Below are positions 51,900 to 63,373 of a stretch of DNA of 64,000 nt, in pieces; position 1 is the stretch's first letter; every line of letters starts with the position of its first letter. A program made the position numbers and the translations under genes. The DNA is from Kytococcus sedentarius DSM 20547. GTDB lineage: Bacteria; Actinomycetota; Actinomycetes; Actinomycetales; Dermatophilaceae. The notes below the pieces were generated by a model. That model was not told where the DNA came from and did not search any database. It worked only from the letters and a program-made list of their open reading frames with translations. The stretch is from contig NC_013169.1 in assembly GCF_000023925.1 (NCBI RefSeq), positions 2,480,001-2,544,000 on the forward strand, read 5' to 3'.

Positions 51900-52886
51900 A
51901 TGAGCCACAAGAACGCCGCCCTGACACCCCGCCACCGCTTGAAGGTCGCTCGCCTCGTCGTCGAGGATGGCTGGCCGATCAGCGAGGTGGCCGCTCGGTT
52001 CCAGGTGTCCTGGCCGACGGTGAAGCGGTGGGCCGACCGCTACCTCGCCGGCGAGTCCATGGAAGACCGGTCTTCGCGCCCGAGGGTGTCGCCGAACAAG
52101 ACCCCGAAGACGGTGACCAAGCGGTGCGTCAGCCTGCGAATGCGGTTGCGCGAAGGCCCAGTTCAGCTCGCCGCTCGACTCGGCATCGCACCATCGACGG
52201 TGCACCGAATCCTCACGACGGCACGCCTCAACCGGCTGTCCTACGTCGACCGTGCCACCGGCGAGCCGATCCGCCGGTACGAACACCCCCATCCCGGCTC
52301 GCTGGTGCACGTGGACGTTAAGAAGCTCGGGAATATCCCCGACGGCGGCGGCTGGCGCTATGTCGGCCGACTCCAAGGCGAACGCAACCGCGCCGCCACG
52401 CCCGGGAAGCCGAAGAGCAAGTGGCACAACCCAAAGCTCGGGTACGCGTTCGTGCACACCGTCATCGACGAACACTCCCGCGTCGCGTACACCGAGGTCC
52501 ACGACGACGAGACCGCCATCACCGCCGTCGCCGTCCTGCACCGGGCGGTCGAGTGGTTCGCAGACCGCGGTGTCACCATCGAACGGGTGCTGTCTGACAA
52601 CGGCGGGGCATACCGGTCACACCTGTGGCGCGACACCTGCGAGGCCCTATCGATCACCCCGAAGCGGACCCGTCCGTACCGGCCGCAGACCAACGGAAAA
52701 GTGGAGCGCTTCCACCGGACCATGGCCGACGGGTGGGCGTACGCCCGCTGCTACACCAGCGAGCAAGAAAGACGTGACGCCCTGCCGGACTGGCTGCACC
52801 AGTACAACGAACACCGTCCGCATACCGCCTGCGGCAACCAGCCGCCCTCCTCACGATTGATCAACGTGCCCGGTCAGTACAGCTAG
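51900..52886 (+). CDS. IS481-family transposase
   Basis: A 328-residue DDE transposase. N-terminal helix-turn-helix (RLVVEDGWPISEVAARFQVSWPTVKRW in parts) and integrase core with SLVHVDVKKLG (first Asp), RVLSDNGGAYRS (second Asp) and NGKVERFHRT (Glu), intact. Its C-terminus ([10 protein letters not shown]) is encoded inside the right inverted repeat, and the stop TAG at 52884-52886 is supplied by the target duplication, outside the element. At other insertion sites the protein would end differently. Confidence 0.95.
   Translation: MSHKNAALTPRHRLKVARLVVEDGWPISEVAARFQVSWPTVKRWADRYLAGESMEDRSSRPRVSPNKTPKTVTKRCVSLRMRLREGPVQLAARLGIAPSTVHRILTTARLNRLSYVDRATGEPIRRYEHPHPGSLVHVDVKKLGNIPDGGGWRYVGRLQGERNRAATPGKPKSKWHNPKLGYAFVHTVIDEHSRVAYTEVHDDETAITAVAVLHRAVEWFADRGVTIERVLSDNGGAYRSHLWRDTCEALSITPKRTRPYRPQTNGKVERFHRTMADGWAYARCYTSEQERRDALPDWLHQYNEHRPHTACGNQPPSSRLINVPGQYS
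52859..52881. repeat. Right inverted repeat of IS481-type element
   Basis: The reverse complement begins TGTACTGACCGGGC; 21 of 23 bases match the left end. Confidence 0.92.
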
Positions 52887-52887
52887 T
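52882..52887. repeat. Right 6-bp target duplication of IS481-type element
   Basis: GCTAGT, identical to 50292-50297. It contains the stop codons of two genes at once: the transposase (TAG, plus strand) and the isomerase-like gene (TAG, minus strand). Confidence 0.9.
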
Positions 52888-53668
52888 GGGCGTGCTGGCG
52901 GGCGAACGCCAGCGACCGGGTCAGCCTGTCCACTCGCGTCGCCTCGTCCACGCCGCGGGTCCCCACCTCCACGATGATCGACCCGGAGAACCCGATCTCC
53001 CCCAGCATCCCCAGCACCTCCTCGCACGGCTGCGACCCGTCCCCGGGCACCAGGTGCTCGTCCTTGAGCGAGCCCGAACCGTCGGCCAGGTGCACGTGCG
53101 CCAGGGTGGGCCCCGCCGCACGGGCCATGGCCACCGCATCGGCGTGGGCGGTCGCGCTGTGCGAGAGGTCGAGCGTCACGTGGGCGTACTCGTGGTATGT
53201 GGGGTCCCAGCCCGGCAGGTACATGGGCACCTTCCCCCGGGCCCCGGTGCCGGGCACCCGCCAGGGGTACATGTTCTCCACGGCGATCTTGACCTCGGTG
53301 CGCGCCTGCCGCTCGGCGATCCCCTCGACGAATGCACGGCCGTAGGCCCGCTGCCAGGCGAAGGGCGGGTGGGCCACGACCGTCGGGCAGGCGAGCTCCT
53401 CGGCCAGCTCGATCGACCTGTCGATCTGGTCCCAGGTAGTGCCCCAGACGTGCTGCAGGAAGAACAGGGTGGGCGCGTGCACCGAGAGGATCGGCTGGCC
53501 GTGGTCCTCCGCGAGGCGTTGCAACCGCGGCACGTCACGGCTGAGCTTCTCGCCCCAGACCATGACCTCCACCCCGTCGTAGCCGAGCCGCTCGGCCATG
53601 GCGAAGGTGTAGGCGGTCTTCTGCGGGTAGCAGCTCGAGGCGGACAGCCCCACGGCCCAACGGCTCAT
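52883..53668 (-). CDS. Sugar phosphate isomerase/epimerase-like TIM-barrel protein
   Basis: A 261-residue xylose-isomerase-like barrel (AP endonuclease family 2 superfamily). Features: [48 protein letters not shown] and [10 protein letters not shown]-like metal-binding sequence ([23 protein letters not shown]). It commonly sits beside Ppx/GppA in actinobacteria as I recall; exact reaction unknown. The ATG at 53668 overlaps the ppx stop by four bases. The IS481-type element inserted exactly at its stop codon, leaving the gene whole. Confidence 0.85.
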   Translation of the reverse strand: MSRWAVGLSASSCYPQKTAYTFAMAERLGYDGVEVMVWGEKLSRDVPRLQRLAEDHGQPILSVHAPTLFFLQHVWGTTWDQIDRSIELAEELACPTVVAHPPFAWQRAYGRAFVEGIAERQARTEVKIAVENMYPWRVPGTGARGKVPMYLPGWDPTYHEYAHVTLDLSHSATAHADAVAMARAAGPTLAHVHLADGSGSLKDEHLVPGDGSQPCEEVLGMLGEIGFSGSIIVEVGTRGVDEATRVDRLTRSLAFARQHAH

Positions 53669-54609
53669 GCCAGCTCCAGCAGGCCGGTGGTGTCCAGGTG
53701 GTCCAGGAACTGCAGGATCACACCCTCCCGCAGCGCCCAGGGGCAGATCTCCAGGCTCTCGATGCCGAGCAGGTCCATCGCCCCCTCGGCCACCAGGGCC
53801 CCGGCGAGGATCTGGTGCGCCCGTCCTTGGTTGACCCCCGGGAGCGAGGCGCGCTCGGACACCGGCATGGCCGCCAGCCGCTCCACCCACTCCTTGAGCG
53901 GCCCGCGCTCGACCGTGCGGCGCACGAAGGGCCCCTCCCCGCTGGGGGCGGCTCCCTGCAGGCGGGCGAGGCTCCGCATCGTCTTGCTGGTGCCGACCAC
54001 CCGATGGGGGGTGCGCGCCGTGAGGTCGGGCACCACCTCGCCGATGGAGGCGCGGATGTAGCGGCGCAGGGCCCGCACCTGCTTCGGGTCGGCCACGTCA
54101 CCGGGCAGGTGGCGCGTGAGGCGCCCTGCGCCCAGCGGCAGGCTGACGGCCGTGGAGGGGTCCTCGTCCCGTCCGGCCGCGAGCTCCAGCGACCCGCCGC
54201 CGATGTCCACCATGAGCAGGTGCCCGGAGGACCAGCCGTGCCAACGGCGCGCGGCCAGGAAGGTCAGGCGGGCCTCCTCCTCCCCGGAGAGCACCTGCAG
54301 GTCGATCCCGCTGGCCTCGCGGATTCGCGCCAACACGGCGTCGGTGTTTCCGGCGTCGCGAATGGCGGAGGTGGCGAAGCCGAGCACCTTCACGGCGCCC
54401 AGGTCGGCCGCGTGGTCGAGGCAGTCGGTGGCGAACGCGGCCAGCGTCTCGGCCCCGGCATCGTCGATGTCGCCCTCGGGCGTGAGGAATTCCGCGAGCC
54501 GCAGCTGGTGCTTGAAGGACGAGGCCGGCAGCGGGTGGGCCCCGGGACGGGCGTCGACGATCAGGAGGTGGACTGTGTTCGATCCGACGTCGATGACTCC
54601 CAGGCGCAT
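53665..54609 (-). CDS. Ppx/GppA exopolyphosphatase-family phosphatase
   Basis: A 314-residue ASKHA-fold phosphatase acting on polyphosphate or pppGpp. Motifs: [15 protein letters not shown] (phosphate 1), [22 protein letters not shown] and [14 protein letters not shown] (phosphate 2). It is the short one-module form. The ATG at 54609 follows a TAGGCT box by seven bases (leaderless); the frame start at 54717 is rejected. Divergent from radA, co-transcribed with the TIM-barrel gene. Confidence 0.9.
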   Translation of the reverse strand: MRLGVIDVGSNTVHLLIVDARPGAHPLPASSFKHQLRLAEFLTPEGDIDDAGAETLAAFATDCLDHAADLGAVKVLGFATSAIRDAGNTDAVLARIREASGIDLQVLSGEEEARLTFLAARRWHGWSSGHLLMVDIGGGSLELAAGRDEDPSTAVSLPLGAGRLTRHLPGDVADPKQVRALRRYIRASIGEVVPDLTARTPHRVVGTSKTMRSLARLQGAAPSGEGPFVRRTVERGPLKEWVERLAAMPVSERASLPGVNQGRAHQILAGALVAEGAMDLLGIESLEICPWALREGVILQFLDHLDTTGLLELA

Positions 54610-54616
54610 GACCCCC

Positions 54617-54622
54617 AGCCTA
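54617..54622 (-). promoter_or_regulatory. -10 box of leaderless ppx
   Basis: TAGGCT on the minus strand, seven bases before the ATG at 54609. Confidence 0.5.
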
Positions 54623-54707
54623 CGGGCGCGCAGGGGCCCTGCCTCCCGCCGCGGCGCCCCGGTCGGCACGGGGAGGTTGCCGGGGCGAGGTTGTCGGGGG
54701 GCGCGGA

Positions 54708-54713
54708 TACGGT
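54708..54713 (+). promoter_or_regulatory. -10 box of leaderless radA
   Basis: TACGGT ends six bases before the radA GTG at 54720. Confidence 0.5.
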
Positions 54714-54719
54714 GCACGG

Positions 54720-56105
54720 GTGGCAGCGAAGAGTGGTGGCAGCAGGTCCCGCGAGCGGGAGTCCTACCGGTGCAGCGAGTGCGGGTGGACCACGGTCAAG
54801 TGGATCGGACGGTGCAAGGAGTGCCAGGCCTGGGGGACCCTGGTGGAGGCGGGCGGCCGCCCGGCGGGCAGGACCACCCCGGCCGCCTCTGTCCGCGAGC
54901 CCGCCCGCCCCATCGGGGAGGTGGACCTCTCGGCCTCCGAGCACCACGCCACAGGGGTGGAAGAGTTCGACCGCGTGCTGGGCGGCGGCATGGTGCCCGG
55001 CGGGGTGGTGCTGGTGGCCGGGGACCCGGGCATCGGCAAGTCCACCCTGCTGCTGGACGTCGCGGCCCGGGTGGCGGCCGGGGGCGGCCCCGCCCTGTAC
55101 GTCAGCGGTGAGGAGTCCGCGGCCCAGGTGCGCATGCGCGCCGAGCGGATCGGCGCCGTCACCGACGGGCTCTACCTGGCCTCCGAAACCGACCTCGCCG
55201 CCGTGCTGGCCCACCTTGAGGCCGTGCAGCCCCGGCTGGTGGTGTTGGACTCCGTCCAGACCATCAGCTCGCAGGAGGTCGACGGGGCCGCCGGCAACGT
55301 GGCCCAGGTGCGGGAGGTCGCCGCCTCGGTGATCCGTGAGGCCAAGCACCGGGGGATCGCGACGGTGCTGGTCGGCCACGTCACCAAGGAGGGCGCGATC
55401 GCCGGGCCGCGGGTGCTGGAGCACCTCGTGGACGTGGTGGTGACCTTCGAGGGCGAGCGTCACTCCCGCCTGCGCCTGATCCGGGCGGTGAAGAACCGCT
55501 TCGGCCCCACCGACGAGGTGGGCTGCTTCGACCTGGACGAGTCCGGCATCACCGGGCTGGCCGACCCCAGCGGGCTGTTCGTCTCACGCCACGCAGCCCC
55601 GGTGCCCGGCACCTGCCTGACCGTGACCCTGGAGGGCCGCCGTCCGCTGGTGGCCGAGGTGCAGGCGCTGGCCGTCCCGACGCAGGCCCCCAGCCCACGG
55701 CGGACCACCAGCGGGGTGGACTCCTCCCGGGTGGCCATGACCGTGGCCGTGCTCAACCGGCACGGCGGGGTGCCGCTGGCCACCAGCGACGTCTACGTCT
55801 CCACCGTCGGCGGCGTGCGCCTCTCGGAGCCGAGCACGGACCTCGCCGTGGCCCTGGCGCTGGCCAGCTCGTTGGCGGACCAAGCACTGCCGGACGGCCT
55901 GGTCGCCATCGGCGAGGTGGGGCTGGCGGGCGACCTGCGCAATGCGCCCGGCACCGGGCGGCGTCTGGTGGAGGCGCACCGCATCGGGTTCGACAAGGCC
56001 GTGATCCCCCGGGGGGCCCTGGGCGACCAGCAGGCACCCGCCGGCATGAAGGTCTTCCAGGCCGACACGCTCGAGCACGCGATCGGAGCGGTGCTCAAGC
56101 GCTGA
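54720..56105 (+). CDS. radA: DNA repair protein RadA (Sms)
   Basis: A 461-residue RecA-like helicase that aids branch migration in recombination. An N-terminal C4 zinc finger (CSECG, CKECQ, residues about 19-39), Walker [12 protein letters not shown], the RadA-specific [11 protein letters not shown] and a C-terminal Lon-protease-like domain (about 285-450) are all present. GTG start. It is followed by a strong hairpin. In actinobacteria radA, disA and mutY are often neighbours, as here, with a DUF2382 gene inserted between radA and disA. Confidence 0.95.
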   Translation: MAAKSGGSRSRERESYRCSECGWTTVKWIGRCKECQAWGTLVEAGGRPAGRTTPAASVREPARPIGEVDLSASEHHATGVEEFDRVLGGGMVPGGVVLVAGDPGIGKSTLLLDVAARVAAGGGPALYVSGEESAAQVRMRAERIGAVTDGLYLASETDLAAVLAHLEAVQPRLVVLDSVQTISSQEVDGAAGNVAQVREVAASVIREAKHRGIATVLVGHVTKEGAIAGPRVLEHLVDVVVTFEGERHSRLRLIRAVKNRFGPTDEVGCFDLDESGITGLADPSGLFVSRHAAPVPGTCLTVTLEGRRPLVAEVQALAVPTQAPSPRRTTSGVDSSRVAMTVAVLNRHGGVPLATSDVYVSTVGGVRLSEPSTDLAVALALASSLADQALPDGLVAIGEVGLAGDLRNAPGTGRRLVEAHRIGFDKAVIPRGALGDQQAPAGMKVFQADTLEHAIGAVLKR

Positions 56106-56165
56106 GCCAGCGGCGCGACGCCGTGCTCAGCACCAGCATCGAGCCCCGGGGGGCCCGACGCACAG

Positions 56166-56210
56166 CGTCCCGGGGATGATCCGCTGTGGGAGCGGATCAT
56201 CCCCGGGACG
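56166..56210. terminator. Bidirectional hairpin between radA and DUF2382 gene
   Basis: A perfect 20-bp stem (56166-56185 with 56191-56210, starting CGTCCCGGGGATGATCC) and a five-base loop between two convergent genes; no T-run. Confidence 0.8.
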
Positions 56211-56222
56211 GAAAGCTGGGGC

Positions 56223-56705
56223 TCAGCGGAAGTCGCCGGTGGACACGCCCTCGGCGTCCACCTCGTGCACGTCGACGTGCTCGCGCCGGACCGTCTCGGT
56301 CACCTCGTGGGGCACGGTGACGGTGCGCTTCACCACGCGGGCCTCCTCGTAGGGGACGGTCTCCAGGGTGACGACGGGGCGCTGCCGGTGCAGGGTCACG
56401 ACCTGCACCTCCTCCTCGCGGGGCTGCGCGTCGACCTGCCGCTGCGCGAGCTGTTCCGCGCCGACCGCCTGGCCGCCCCCGGTGTCCACTGCCGTGCCGG
56501 TCCCGGGCGTGGCGGCCCCGCCGCCAGCCGCCGGGGCCTCCTCCACCTCCAGCACCTCGCGCTGCACCTCGACCTCGACGGTCACCGTCTCGGTGATCAC
56601 GCGCTTGCGGACGCGGGTCGCGCCACGGGCCACCCGCTGCACGGCAGCGGTCAACTTCTCCTCGTGACGCACCAGGGAGGTGCGGTCACCTGTTCGGTTG
56701 TCCAT
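56223..56705 (-). CDS. DUF2382 (YsnF/AvaK) domain protein
   Basis: A 160-residue protein with the DUF2382 pattern: a first half VRHEEKL, RVRKRVITETVTVEVEVQREVLEVEE, a Gly/Ala-rich linker and a second half LETVPYEEARVVKRTVTVPHEVTETVRRE. The two charged strands-rich halves repeat. The family is stress-associated but without a known reaction. The usual N-terminal PRC-barrel is missing. AGGAG precedes the ATG at 56705, which is chosen in a very long frame that is antisense to disA and mutY. Confidence 0.85.
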   Translation of the reverse strand: MDNRTGDRTSLVRHEEKLTAAVQRVARGATRVRKRVITETVTVEVEVQREVLEVEEAPAAGGGAATPGTGTAVDTGGGQAVGAEQLAQRQVDAQPREEEVQVVTLHRQRPVVTLETVPYEEARVVKRTVTVPHEVTETVRREHVDVHEVDAEGVSTGDFR

Positions 56706-56819
56706 GGACGGTTCTCCTCGCTGCGGTCGGTGATTCGCCCCCATCGTGTCGCACGGAGCGCCCGGGGACCACCCCGATGCCGGACCGGTGTCCGGTACGC
56801 GCCGTGGCAGGCGGGGACC

Positions 56820-56825
56820 TAGACT
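56820..56825 (+). promoter_or_regulatory. -10 box of leaderless disA
   Basis: TAGACT ends six bases before the disA GTG at 56832. Confidence 0.55.
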
Positions 56826-56831
56826 CACCCC

Positions 56832-57917
56832 GTGGAGACCGTGGACCAGGAGGCAGTGAACGCAGTGCTGGCGCTGCTGGCGCCCGGCACCGAGTTGCGA
56901 GACGGCCTGGAGCGGATCGTGCGGGGGCGCACCGGTGCCCTCATCGTGCTCGGTAACGACCGCGCCGTGGAGCAGATCTCCACCGGCGGCTTCGAGCTCA
57001 ACGTGGACTTCTCCTCCACCCGACTGCGCGAGCTCGCCAAGATGGACGGCGCGGTGGTCCTCTCCAACGACCTCACCCGCATCGTGCGTGCCGCCACCCA
57101 GCTGGTGCCCGATGCGGCGATCGAAACCCGCGAGTCCGGCACCCGCCACCGCACCGCCGAGCGCGCGGCCCGGCAGACCGGCGTCCCGGTGGTGAGCGTC
57201 TCGGCCTCCATGTCCATGATCGCCCTCTATATGGGCGAGCACCGGGTGGTGCTGGAGGAGGTCAGCGCGATCCAGTCCCGCTCCAACCAGGCCCTGCAGA
57301 CCCTCGAGCGCTACAAGATGCGCCTCGACGAGGTCGCCGCCGCCCTCTCGGCGCTGGAGATCGAGGACCTCGTCACCGTCCGCGACGTCGCGGCCGTGGC
57401 CCAGCGGCTGGAGATGGTGCACCGCATCCGCGAGGAGATCTCCCACTACGTGCTCACCCTGGGGCGTGACGGGCGCCTGGTGGACCTGCAGCTGTCCGAG
57501 CTGACCGCCGGACTCGGCAACGACCGCGAGCTGCTGGTGCGGGACTACGCGCCCTCGCACACCCCGTCCGGGGACCCTGCCGAGGTGGATGCGGTGCTGG
57601 CCGACATCGCGGCCTTGTCCACCGCCGAGCTGCTGGACCTGGGTTCCGTGGCCGCTGCGATGGGGCACCCGGTGGCCAGCGACACCCTGGAGCGCCCGCT
57701 CTCCCCGTGGGGTTACCGCCTGCTCTCGCAGATCCCGCGCCTGCCCCCGGTCATCGTCGACCGCGTCGTGCTGCACTTCGACGGCCTGCAGCACCTGCTG
57801 GGCGCCACCTTCGACGACCTGCACGAGATCGAGGGCATCGGCGACGCCCGCGCCCGCGCGATCCGCGAGGGGCTGAGCCGCATGGCCGAGACCAGCATCC
57901 TCGACCGCTACGTCTGA
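56832..57917 (+). CDS. disA: Diadenylate cyclase DisA, DNA integrity scanner
   Basis: A 361-residue enzyme making cyclic di-AMP from two ATP. The DAC domain carries DGA (residues 72-74) and RHR (105-107), both required for activity. A helical linker follows, then a C-terminal helix-hairpin-helix domain (HEIEGIGDARARAIREGL) that binds branched DNA. DisA pauses at recombination intermediates and is inhibited by RadA in Bacillus, consistent with the radA gene nearby. GTG start, leaderless. mutY begins one base after its stop. Confidence 0.95.
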   Translation: METVDQEAVNAVLALLAPGTELRDGLERIVRGRTGALIVLGNDRAVEQISTGGFELNVDFSSTRLRELAKMDGAVVLSNDLTRIVRAATQLVPDAAIETRESGTRHRTAERAARQTGVPVVSVSASMSMIALYMGEHRVVLEEVSAIQSRSNQALQTLERYKMRLDEVAAALSALEIEDLVTVRDVAAVAQRLEMVHRIREEISHYVLTLGRDGRLVDLQLSELTAGLGNDRELLVRDYAPSHTPSGDPAEVDAVLADIAALSTAELLDLGSVAAAMGHPVASDTLERPLSPWGYRLLSQIPRLPPVIVDRVVLHFDGLQHLLGATFDDLHEIEGIGDARARAIREGLSRMAETSILDRYV

Positions 57918-57918
57918 G

Positions 57919-58854
57919 GTGGCCGCACGCACCAGGGGGCCGGCCCCGCGCCGCGCCCCGGACGACGCCGCCCTCCGCCGGGGAGCCGCGCTGGCCGCAC
58001 CGCTGGCCCACTGGTACGCCCGCCACGCCCGGGACCTGCCGTGGCGCCACGACGACTGCTCCCCGTGGGGCGTGCTCGTCTCCGAGGTGATGCTGCAGCA
58101 GACCCCGGTGGTGCGGGTGCTGCCCGTCTGGACCACGTGGATGGAGCGGTGGCCCACCCCGGCGGACCTCGCGGACGCCGGCCCCGGCGCGGCCGTGCGG
58201 GCCTGGGGCCGCCTCGGCTACCCCCGACGAGCCCTGCGCCTGGTGGACGCCGCGACCGCGATCCGGGACCACCACGGCGGGGAGGTGCCCTCCGACGAGG
58301 AGGCCCTGCGGAGCCTCCCCGGCATCGGGGAGTACACCGCCGCGGCCGTGGCGGCCTTCGCCTTCGGACAGCGGGCCGTGGTGGTGGACACCAACATCCG
58401 CCGCGTGCAGGCGCGCGCGGTCTCGGGGCGTGCCCTGCCCGCCCCCAGCTACACCGCCGCCGAACGCGCCCTGGCCACCGCCCTGCTACCGGCGGGCGCC
58501 GCGGAGAGCGTGCGCTGGAACATCTCCACGATGGAGCTCGGCGCCCTGGTCTGCACCGCCCGGAACCCCGCGTGTGGCCAGTGCCCGCTGGTCGACCCCT
58601 GCGCTTGGGTGGCCGCCGGGTCCCCGCAGGACGACGGGCCACCGCGGCGCGGCCAGGCCTGGGCGGGCACCGACCGGCAGGCGCGCGGCCGCATCGTGCA
58701 GGCCCTCCGCGATGCGGACGGCCCCCTCTCCCGCGAGCAGGTGCTCACCGCATCGGGGGCCACCGAGATGCAGGCGGAACGCTGCCTGAGCGGTCTGCTC
58801 GAGGACGGGCTGGCCGAGGGGGACGACCACACCGGGTACACGCTGCCGACCTGA
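57919..58854 (+). CDS. mutY: A/G-specific adenine glycosylase MutY
   Basis: A 311-residue base-excision glycosylase that removes adenine opposite 8-oxoguanine. Catalytic Glu lies in SEVMLQQTPVVRV, the helix-hairpin-helix is LPGIGEYTAAAV followed by the catalytic Asp in VVDTNIRRV, and four Cys (C-x6-C-x2-C-x5-C in CTARNPACGQCPLVDPC) bind the 4Fe-4S cluster. The C-terminal Nudix-like 8-oxoG domain is replaced by a short winged-helix-like tail (about 75 residues). GTG start one base after disA, so co-transcribed. Confidence 0.94.
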   Translation: MAARTRGPAPRRAPDDAALRRGAALAAPLAHWYARHARDLPWRHDDCSPWGVLVSEVMLQQTPVVRVLPVWTTWMERWPTPADLADAGPGAAVRAWGRLGYPRRALRLVDAATAIRDHHGGEVPSDEEALRSLPGIGEYTAAAVAAFAFGQRAVVVDTNIRRVQARAVSGRALPAPSYTAAERALATALLPAGAAESVRWNISTMELGALVCTARNPACGQCPLVDPCAWVAAGSPQDDGPPRRGQAWAGTDRQARGRIVQALRDADGPLSREQVLTASGATEMQAERCLSGLLEDGLAEGDDHTGYTLPT

Positions 58855-58918
58855 GGTGGACGCCGGAGCCCGGTGAGGAGGGGTGGACAGAGCACGTGGC
58901 CAGGAGCACAGTTCAGGG

Positions 58919-59977
58919 ATGACGAAGCGCACCGCACTCGCCCTGCTCACCGCCGCCGTGCTCACCGCGGCGCCGACCGCCACCGCTGCTCCCCCCGGCC
59001 CGGAGCTGGACTGGCGGACCAGCGTCACCGACAGCGACCAGAACCTCCGCGGCCTCGATGCGGTGAGCGCCTCCGAGGCGTGGGTCAGTGGTGAGTCCCG
59101 CAGTGGGGGCGCCGCCGGCATCTTCCACACCACGGACGGGGGCCGCAGCTGGCAGGACGTCACCCCGCCCGGTACCGAGGGGCTGAGCCTGCGGGACGTC
59201 GAGGTGGTCGGTGGCGCGGTGCACGTCCTGGCGATCGGGCCCGGCGAGGACTCCCGCATCCTGCGGACCACCGACGAGGGAGCCACCTGGCAGGAGACCT
59301 TCCGCAACGACGACCCCGCCGCCTTCTACAACTGCATGGCCTTCTACCCCGACGGTCGCCGCGGCCTCGCCGTGAGCGACCCGGTGGACGGCCGGATCCA
59401 GCTGGTGGCCACCGACGACGGGGGCCGCACCTGGGAGGTGCTGCCCGGCACCGGGATGGTTCCCACTGAGGGTGAGGCCCAGTTCTCGTCCAGCGGCGAC
59501 TGCCTGACCGTCTCTGCCGACCGCGCCCACATCGTGACCGGGGGCGCGAGCTCGCGCGTGCTGACCTCCACGGACCACGGCCTGACGTGGACGGCGCGGG
59601 GCAGCGCCCTGCGCGCCGGGGACGCAGCGGGGGCCTTCGCTGCCTCGTTCACCGGACGGCACGGCATCGTGGTGGGAGGGGACTTCGACGACCCGGCGAA
59701 CACCCGCCAGACCACGGCCCGCTCACACGCTGGTGGGGCCTGGCGGTCCGGTGAGGACCTGACGCACGTGGGTGAGGACGTGGCCCACGTACGGGGCAGT
59801 CGCCTTGCCCTGGCCACCGGCGACTACCGGGGCTCGGAGGGGACCAGCCTCACCCGGGACGGCGGGAAGAGCTGGGAGCGGGTGACCGACCAGGGCTTCC
59901 ACACCCTGGACTGCACGCCCGGAGGCACCTGCTGGGGCGCCGGCAGTGAGGGCATGGTCGGCACGCTGCGCAGCTGA
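58919..59977 (+). CDS. Secreted YCF48/sialidase-like beta-propeller protein
   Basis: A 352-residue secreted protein. The signal peptide (residues about 1-25) ends near ATAAPP. The mature part has five Asp-box motifs at regular spacing (TTDGGRSW, TTDEGATW, TDDGGRTW, STDHGLTW, TRDGGKSW), giving a BNR/YCF48-type propeller. The family is named for a photosystem assembly factor, but bacterial secreted versions bind or hydrolyse glycans or have unknown roles; catalytic sialidase residues are not evident. The ATG at 58919 is preferred over 58883. Confidence 0.82.
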   Translation: MTKRTALALLTAAVLTAAPTATAAPPGPELDWRTSVTDSDQNLRGLDAVSASEAWVSGESRSGGAAGIFHTTDGGRSWQDVTPPGTEGLSLRDVEVVGGAVHVLAIGPGEDSRILRTTDEGATWQETFRNDDPAAFYNCMAFYPDGRRGLAVSDPVDGRIQLVATDDGGRTWEVLPGTGMVPTEGEAQFSSSGDCLTVSADRAHIVTGGASSRVLTSTDHGLTWTARGSALRAGDAAGAFAASFTGRHGIVVGGDFDDPANTRQTTARSHAGGAWRSGEDLTHVGEDVAHVRGSRLALATGDYRGSEGTSLTRDGGKSWERVTDQGFHTLDCTPGGTCWGAGSEGMVGTLRS

Positions 59978-60014
59978 GACCCACCGGCACCTCCGCGGGA
60001 CCTGCCCGAGCACG

Positions 60015-60050
60015 CCTGAGGCCCTCTCCCAGTGGGGAGAGGGCCTCAGG
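60015..60050. terminator. Hairpin between YCF48-like and DUF3817 genes
   Basis: A perfect 16-base stem (starting CCTGAGGCCCTCTCCC) with a four-base loop lies between convergent genes, 38 bases past the rightward stop. No T-run. Confidence 0.8.
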
Positions 60051-60084
60051 TCGTGGGTGCCGGGTCAGGACCCGGGCGGGACGA

Positions 60085-60587
60085 TCAGAAGGGCGGGCCC
60101 ACCAGCAGCAGGGCGGTGAAGACCACGGCCACCGCAGCGACCACCGCCAACACGGCCAGCACGGGATTGCGCAGGGCCCACCCGACAAGCCGCTCCAGCG
60201 GCCCGGCGCCGGGCTCCCGGCGCAGACGCCAGGCGTCGGCCAGCAGGCCCTTGCGCTGGGCCCACCGCTCGAACGGGATGGTCGCGAAGGGCACCACGGC
60301 GGCAACCAGCCCGAGCAGGGCGCGGCCGGCACCCCATCGCTGGTCCACGGCGACGACCACGACGGTCACCACGAAGAGCAGGAACACGAAACCGTGCACC
60401 GGCCCGGCGATGCTGACCCCCATCTCGGTGGTCTCGGTGACGTACTTCAGGAACATGCCCGTCAGGAGCAGCGCCCAGGTGATCGCCTCGGCGACCGCCA
60501 CCCACCCGAACACCCGCCGGGGGGAGACGGCGTCGGCACGATGGCCGACACCCTCCCCCACGCGGTGCTCCTGCTGCGTCGCGGCGG

Positions 60588-60591
<4 letters not shown>
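60085..60591 (-). CDS. DUF3817 family membrane protein
   Basis: A 168-residue integral membrane protein with four hydrophobic segments, matching DUF3817 (AEAITWALLLTGMFLKYV, GPVHGFVFLLFVVTVVVV, PFERWAQRKGLL). The conserved Glu, His and Lys within the helices suggest a transport or redox role, but none is established. GTG start overlapping the clpC stop by four bases, so it is translated with clpC. Confidence 0.85.
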
Positions 60592-63188
<2,597 letters not shown>

Positions 63189-63373
63189 CTCAGCTCCTTG
63201 CCTCGCGGGACCCCAAGGCTAGGCCGCGGACTGCGGCAGGAGGGGCTCGTGGAGCGCCTCGGACTGCTCGTTGCCTGACAGCCCACCTCGGGGGACGTTC
63301 TTGTACGGCTCAACAGTGCCGATCTGCGGGGTGTTCCGCTCCGGGCGGGTTGCTCGTTCGCTGTGCGCGAACC

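Larger units (their letters stand above)
50298..52881 (+). mobile_element. IS481-type element carrying two passenger genes, 2584 bp
   Basis: The ends are 23-bp inverted repeats beginning TGTACTGACCGG (50298-50320 and 52859-52881), 21 of 23 identical, flanked by the perfect duplication GCTAGT. Starting with TGT is typical of the IS481 family. A plain IS481 is about 1.1 kb with its left repeat close to the transposase ATG. Here no such repeat occurs near 51900, and the only left end lies 1.6 kb upstream, past a WYL regulator and an alpha/beta hydrolase. The whole segment therefore seems to have moved as one unit. A hand count gives 62% GC at 51241-51300, below the backbone. Confidence 0.9.
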
